The notes beneath the pieces were generated by a model. The model was given only the letters and a program-made list of their open reading frames with translations, had not been told where the DNA came from and made no database searches. Source: Oscillospiraceae bacterium (lineage in GTDB: Bacteria > Bacillota > Clostridia > Oscillospirales > Oscillospiraceae). From it: a stretch of 64,000 nt of DNA. The stretch is taken from positions 1 to 64,000 of the forward strand of contig JAJQBY010000040.1 in the NCBI GenBank assembly GCA_021203045.1, written 5' to 3'. Below, piece after piece: positions 60,135-64,000 of this stretch; position 1 is the first letter of the stretch; each line of letters opens with the position of its first letter. A program made the position numbers and the translations under genes.

Positions 60135-60559
60135 TCGTGTTCCTCCTTGTCTTGCTCCTCATATGGGGCCATAAAATCCGTGTCCTCCGCCGGAAGCGTC
60201 CCCAGCATATCCATCAGGCGGATGATGCCGGTCTCCGCCGCCACCATGACACCCATCATGTCCATATGGGGTTTAAATTTTATCTCAAAAAGATAATCCG
60301 CCGCCGCCGGAAGATTTTTCAGCATGGCCGTGTTGCGCTCGTTTATCTCCCAGTCCTTATGTCGGCCCTCCTCCGCGTCCATCTTGTGAATGAAGCACTG
60401 ATACCGGCCTCCATAAAGAAAGGTATACATGATTTCCATGCCGGAAACGACGGCCACCATGTTTCCCGCCTGGATGGAGTTCATCAGCTTGTCCCCCTCC
60501 TTACCCAGGGGGCCGATCTCCACATCGTTGTCGTGTTCCCGTGCTCTTGTCTCTGCCAT
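60131..60559 (-). CDS. Uncharacterised operon protein, 142 aa, first gene
   Basis: SD ggaggtga upstream of ATG; overlaps next gene. Confidence 0.75.
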   Translation of the reverse strand: MAETRAREHDNDVEIGPLGKEGDKLMNSIQAGNMVAVVSGMEIMYTFLYGGRYQCFIHKMDAEEGRHKDWEINERNTAMLKNLPAAADYLFEIKFKPHMDMMGVMVAAETGIIRLMDMLGTLPAEDTDFMAPYEEQDKEEHE

Positions 60560-60582
60560 GACTCACCTCCAAGCCGGTAGTA

Positions 60583-60607
60583 TGATAAGCTTTACACATT
60601 TTTATCA
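60583..60607. promoter_or_regulatory. Candidate LysR operator in divergent promoter region
   Basis: tgataa-N13-ttatca inverted repeat between divergent genes. Confidence 0.4.
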
Positions 60608-60715
60608 AGTCAATCTTAATATACACTTTACAAATTCCGCTGTCAATGGTAATATAGAAAATATTTTTTCCATTATAAACATCTTTTATCATTGTTCAAC
60701 CCGGAGGGTATCTTC

Positions 60716-61600
60716 ATGGACATCACACAGCTTCGTTACTTCATTTCCGTGGCCCAAACCCTGAATTTCACAGAGGCCGCCCGGCGTTCCGGGGTGACAC
60801 AGCCGCTGATAAGCCACCACATCGTCGAGCTGGAAAAACAGCTGGGAGGCAAGCTGTTTCTGCGTAGCCGCCACCAGGTCACGCTGACCGACGCGGGACG
60901 GCGGTTTCTCCCGGCGGCGATGGAGATCGTGGAGCTGGCGGATAAAGCCGTCTTTCAGCTTCATCAGGACCAGCAGGGCAAATCCGGCCACTTGGCCATC
61001 ACCAGCCTGACCACCTCCAGCGCGGTGCTGGCAGAGGCGCTGGCCGCCTTCGCCGCAAAGTATCCCGATATCACCGTGGATATCGACGTGACCCCCGGCC
61101 CAAAGCAGAGTCTTGCCATGAACGACAATAAATACGACTTCCATTTTGCAGCCCTGGAAATGGTCCCCGTGGGCGAGACCTATGATTATGTGGTCACACA
61201 CAGCGACAGCCTGTGCGTGGTGTTTCCCACAAACCATCCTCTGGCAAGCCAGCCCCTGGACTTTGCGGCGCTGAAGGACGAGCGGTTCATCTCCACCGCC
61301 CCATCCGACAGCCCCGCCATGTATGACCGGGTGCGAGAGGTCTGCCAGGCCAGAGGGTATATTCCCAATGTGGTCTATCAGTATGACCGGGTGGAGGCGG
61401 TAGTCCTATCTGTGGGCGCAGGGCTTGGCATCTCCATCCTGCCGGAGGCCCTCAGCCGGGTATTCTATGCCGAAAACGTCACCTTCAAGCGCATCCCCGG
61501 CGAGGACAGCGTCCGCCCCTATGTGGTCGCCTGGCAGAAAAACCTGACGAACCCCGCCGCCGCTCTGTTCGTAGAGACCGTGCGGGAGCTGTTCGGGTAA
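60716..61600 (+). CDS. LysR-family transcriptional regulator
   Basis: MDITQLRYFISVAQTLNFTEAARRSGVTQPLISHHIVELEKQLGGKLFLRSRHQVTLTDAG. Confidence 0.96.
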   Translation: MDITQLRYFISVAQTLNFTEAARRSGVTQPLISHHIVELEKQLGGKLFLRSRHQVTLTDAGRRFLPAAMEIVELADKAVFQLHQDQQGKSGHLAITSLTTSSAVLAEALAAFAAKYPDITVDIDVTPGPKQSLAMNDNKYDFHFAALEMVPVGETYDYVVTHSDSLCVVFPTNHPLASQPLDFAALKDERFISTAPSDSPAMYDRVREVCQARGYIPNVVYQYDRVEAVVLSVGAGLGISILPEALSRVFYAENVTFKRIPGEDSVRPYVVAWQKNLTNPAAALFVETVRELFG

Positions 61601-61612
61601 TCATCCCCCGCT

Positions 61613-62197
61613 TCAAATGAAGGTGTCTCCGCAAGCGTTTTTATCTGTGGAAGTCAGCAGCCTGTACATCCATTCCGTGCAATAAGAGGCTAACGCCTTC
61701 GGTTCCTCTGTCATGCCATCCTTCAGCCAGCACCCGATCACGCCACGCATACCATATACGACAAAATAACAGTTCCATCTGCGGCGTGAATCTGTTTCAT
61801 ATCCATCAAAAAGCTTTGTATCAGCATCCGCTTTTTCCAGGCACATGGACAGGCACATATCCATCACATTGCTTTCAAAGTTAGGAGAAGAAATCAGTTC
61901 ATAAAGCCGGGCATTGTCCCTCATATCCTGGAGCTGCCTGGTCAGGATATCGCTGACGCTTGTTGGCGCGTCAGCCTTCAGCACAATATCGGAAGTACGC
62001 GTCAGACATTCCTTCTCCAGCTGCTCCTTCCAGTCGTAAATATCCCTATAGTATTTATAGAAGGTCGTCCGGTTTATCTCCGCCAAGCGACAAACCTCAG
62101 TCAGTGTGATTCTATGGAACGGCTTCTCCCGGACAAGCGCTATCACGCTGTCCTGAATGACTTTTTTGGTATATCTTACTCTTGCGTCCGTGCCCAT
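61613..62197 (-). CDS. TetR-family transcriptional regulator
   Basis: RYTKKVIQDSVIALVREKPFHRITLTEVCRLAEINRTTFYKYYRDIYD. Confidence 0.92.
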   Translation of the reverse strand: MGTDARVRYTKKVIQDSVIALVREKPFHRITLTEVCRLAEINRTTFYKYYRDIYDWKEQLEKECLTRTSDIVLKADAPTSVSDILTRQLQDMRDNARLYELISSPNFESNVMDMCLSMCLEKADADTKLFDGYETDSRRRWNCYFVVYGMRGVIGCWLKDGMTEEPKALASYCTEWMYRLLTSTDKNACGDTFI

Positions 62198-62342
62198 ATC
62201 AATTCCTCCGACAATTATTTCAAAGCAGAAAGTTCATCAACAAAACCCCAAAATCTGTTGACTATCCTACCGATGCGGCGAAGTCTGCTGATTGCTTTCG
62301 ACTTGGTTCTTGGATAAGATTATAATTACAACGCGGAAGAAA

Positions 62343-62359
62343 ATCAACACGTTGTTGAT
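62343..62359. promoter_or_regulatory. Candidate TetR operator
   Basis: atcaaca-cgt-tgttgat perfect inverted repeat; looser half-site pair at 62236-62262. Confidence 0.5.
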
Positions 62360-62395
62360 GGATGGCCCGTAAATCTTTTGGAGGAAAACGAACCA

Positions 62396-62995
62396 ATGAA
62401 CGAGTATATAGAAGAAAGCAGAAAGCTGCGCTTCCCAACGTCCGGCATACAGAGCATCCATATTTCCTGCAAAAACTACAGGGTGCATTTCGTACCGGGA
62501 AGCAATGAGGAAATTACAGTAAGGTTCCACAACAATCGCTTTCGCCAGATACAGGCCTCCCGGAATGGAACAACATTATACCTTGAGGAGAAAATGGCAG
62601 TTACATTCTATGGACTTTTCCGTCTCATGGAGCTGATGAAGGATAACGTACTTGAGATAGAAATTCCCGCAGATCATACCGGTATCACGCTAAATGTTGA
62701 GACAGATGTGACAGAAATCGTGGTCGATGGGATTCATGCCGATCAAATCTATTTGAAATCCAGCAGCGGCCAGATCAGCATCCGACATGCTTATGTTGAT
62801 AAAATTCTTTCCGCCCACAGTGCTGCCGGCATGGTAACCTGCTGCCTACCCGGCACACAGGGAGACTATGATATAGACTGCCGTGCAGAGAGAAAGGATG
62901 TCTGCCAGCCATACTATGCGCCGAACCCGGATGCAGGAAAGAAAATCATACTGCGTTCCAATATGTATGTGCCGGAGCTTACCTTCTTAAGATAG
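62396..62995 (+). CDS. DUF4097-like protein
   Basis: IQSIHISCKNYRVHFVPGSNEEITVRFHNN ... LEIEIPADHTGITLNVETDVTEIVVDGIHADQIYLKSSSGQISI. Confidence 0.65.
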   Translation: MNEYIEESRKLRFPTSGIQSIHISCKNYRVHFVPGSNEEITVRFHNNRFRQIQASRNGTTLYLEEKMAVTFYGLFRLMELMKDNVLEIEIPADHTGITLNVETDVTEIVVDGIHADQIYLKSSSGQISIRHAYVDKILSAHSAAGMVTCCLPGTQGDYDIDCRAERKDVCQPYYAPNPDAGKKIILRSNMYVPELTFLR

Positions 62996-63018
62996 GGGAC
63001 TGTCTAAAACAATCATTT

Positions 63019-63050
63019 GGGGATGTATCAAAGGCTGTGATACGTCCCCA
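63019..63050. terminator. Terminator between convergent genes
   Basis: ggggatgtatca aaggctg tgatacgtcccc attttt. Confidence 0.75.
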
Positions 63051-63053
63051 TTT

Positions 63054-63617
63054 TTATGCCGCTAAAAAATTGATGATACCTAAACAGTTCAGCACCAGCT
63101 TAATCCCCAGCAAACACAGCACCATTCCCCCTCCCAGTCGGGCCGCACGGCGACAGGTCGCGCCGAAATGACTGCCGAAGGCGGCTCCTGTCAGGGACAG
63201 GGAGCCCATAACCACAGCCACCAGCGCCCCCGCCTGCCACGCAGGCACCTCCAGAAAGGCAAAGGCCACCCCCACAGTCAAGGCGTCCACGCTGGTGGCC
63301 AAAGCCAGAGCCGCCGTGGAGAGGACAGCCCCTGAGCTGCACTGCGGGTCCGCCTTCCCTGCCTGGCGCATCATATTCAGCCCCATGCCCGCCAGCAGCA
63401 CAGACGCTGTCCATGGGTATATATGGGCTATGCTCTCCGGACGCCCCGCCCCCAGAGCATAGCCTACCAGCAGCATCAAAACATGAAAGCCGCTGATAAG
63501 TCCCGCTACCGGCCCGATTTTCCGCCTGGCGGCCACGCCCATACACACCGAGGCCGCAAATCCATCCATGGACAGTCCCAGCACCAACAATAGCTGCTCC
63601 AAAAAATGCAAACGCAT
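63054..63617 (-). CDS. mntP: MntP-like manganese efflux pump
   Basis: LGLSMDGFAASVCMGVAARRK ... ALATSVDALTVGVAFAFLEVP (two DxF/DxL repeats). Confidence 0.85.
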   Translation of the reverse strand: MRLHFLEQLLLVLGLSMDGFAASVCMGVAARRKIGPVAGLISGFHVLMLLVGYALGAGRPESIAHIYPWTASVLLAGMGLNMMRQAGKADPQCSSGAVLSTAALALATSVDALTVGVAFAFLEVPAWQAGALVAVVMGSLSLTGAAFGSHFGATCRRAARLGGGMVLCLLGIKLVLNCLGIINFLAA

Positions 63618-63729
63618 ACCCTCCCAACAGACGCAATGCGCGTCTATTGCAGGATATGCCATGAGCGGAAAATGGGTGCGGTATAAGCGCCTCACAGCCT
63701 GGGCAAAATACAGTCAGAGGTGATATGCA

Positions 63730-63930
63730 GTGGCAAAAAAGAAGCATAAGAAAGCCAAAAAGGACGAACCCAGGCCGCCCCTGCCCATAGACGACAATCT
63801 GCGCCTTGACCCGGAACAGCGCCTATGCGCCAAATTCGACAGCGAGAGCATCGCAAAATTTCCGGTGGCCAGCCGGGAGAATATGGGCTTTCGGGTGCTG
63901 GACAACTGCGCAGAGGAAAATATGAAATAA
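63730..63930 (+). CDS. Small Lys-rich N-terminus protein, unknown function
   Basis: 66 aa, GTG start after SD gaggtga; followed by hairpin at ~63973-63997. Confidence 0.5.
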   Translation: MAKKKHKKAKKDEPRPPLPIDDNLRLDPEQRLCAKFDSESIAKFPVASRENMGFRVLDNCAEENMK

Positions 63931-64000
63931 TGCCGACTGCCGATATCAAAGGCTGGTATAAAACTGAAAACGCGGAGCTGCTCATCACAGCTCCGCGCCT

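Noticed and set aside
1-64000. tRNA or rRNA genes
   Set aside because: None recognised by eye; a tRNAscan/Infernal run would be needed to exclude them.

Overview
A Firmicutes-like (probably Oscillospiraceae-type) chromosomal window, GC-rich and mostly single-copy genes, interrupted by two AT-richer accessory patches (~42.9-44.1 kb and ~52.8-54.7 kb) that hold decayed IS256- and IS1182-type insertion sequences. Recognisable modules: methionine genes (metY-metA); GLUG-repeat, SLH and beta-helix surface proteins; a tandem P-II-like/DUF1538 pair; a TAXI-TRAP transporter; a sugar ABC transporter; an MFS/flavoprotein pair; argG-argH; a trimeric NAD-linked [FeFe] hydrogenase; asnB; a moeA-like gene with a structured leader; a guanine deaminase/xanthine dehydrogenase cluster; and a PLP-dependent lyase. 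The most interesting locus is 54,983-61,600. There a pyrogallol-phloroglucinol transhydrogenase / catechol-dehydroxylase-like molybdoenzyme (large + Fe-S small subunit) is preceded in one tightly packed operon by five small ORFs, one of them a Nudix-fold protein with a degenerate Nudix box. A LysR regulator is divergent from the operon. Also notable: a secreted 5'-nucleotidase split from its signal peptide by one in-frame TAA, a C10 tract inside a flavoprotein gene, an A6 homopolymer frameshift in a lipoprotein gene, and several candidate operators. All family calls come from reading protein motifs by eye; no database search was run.
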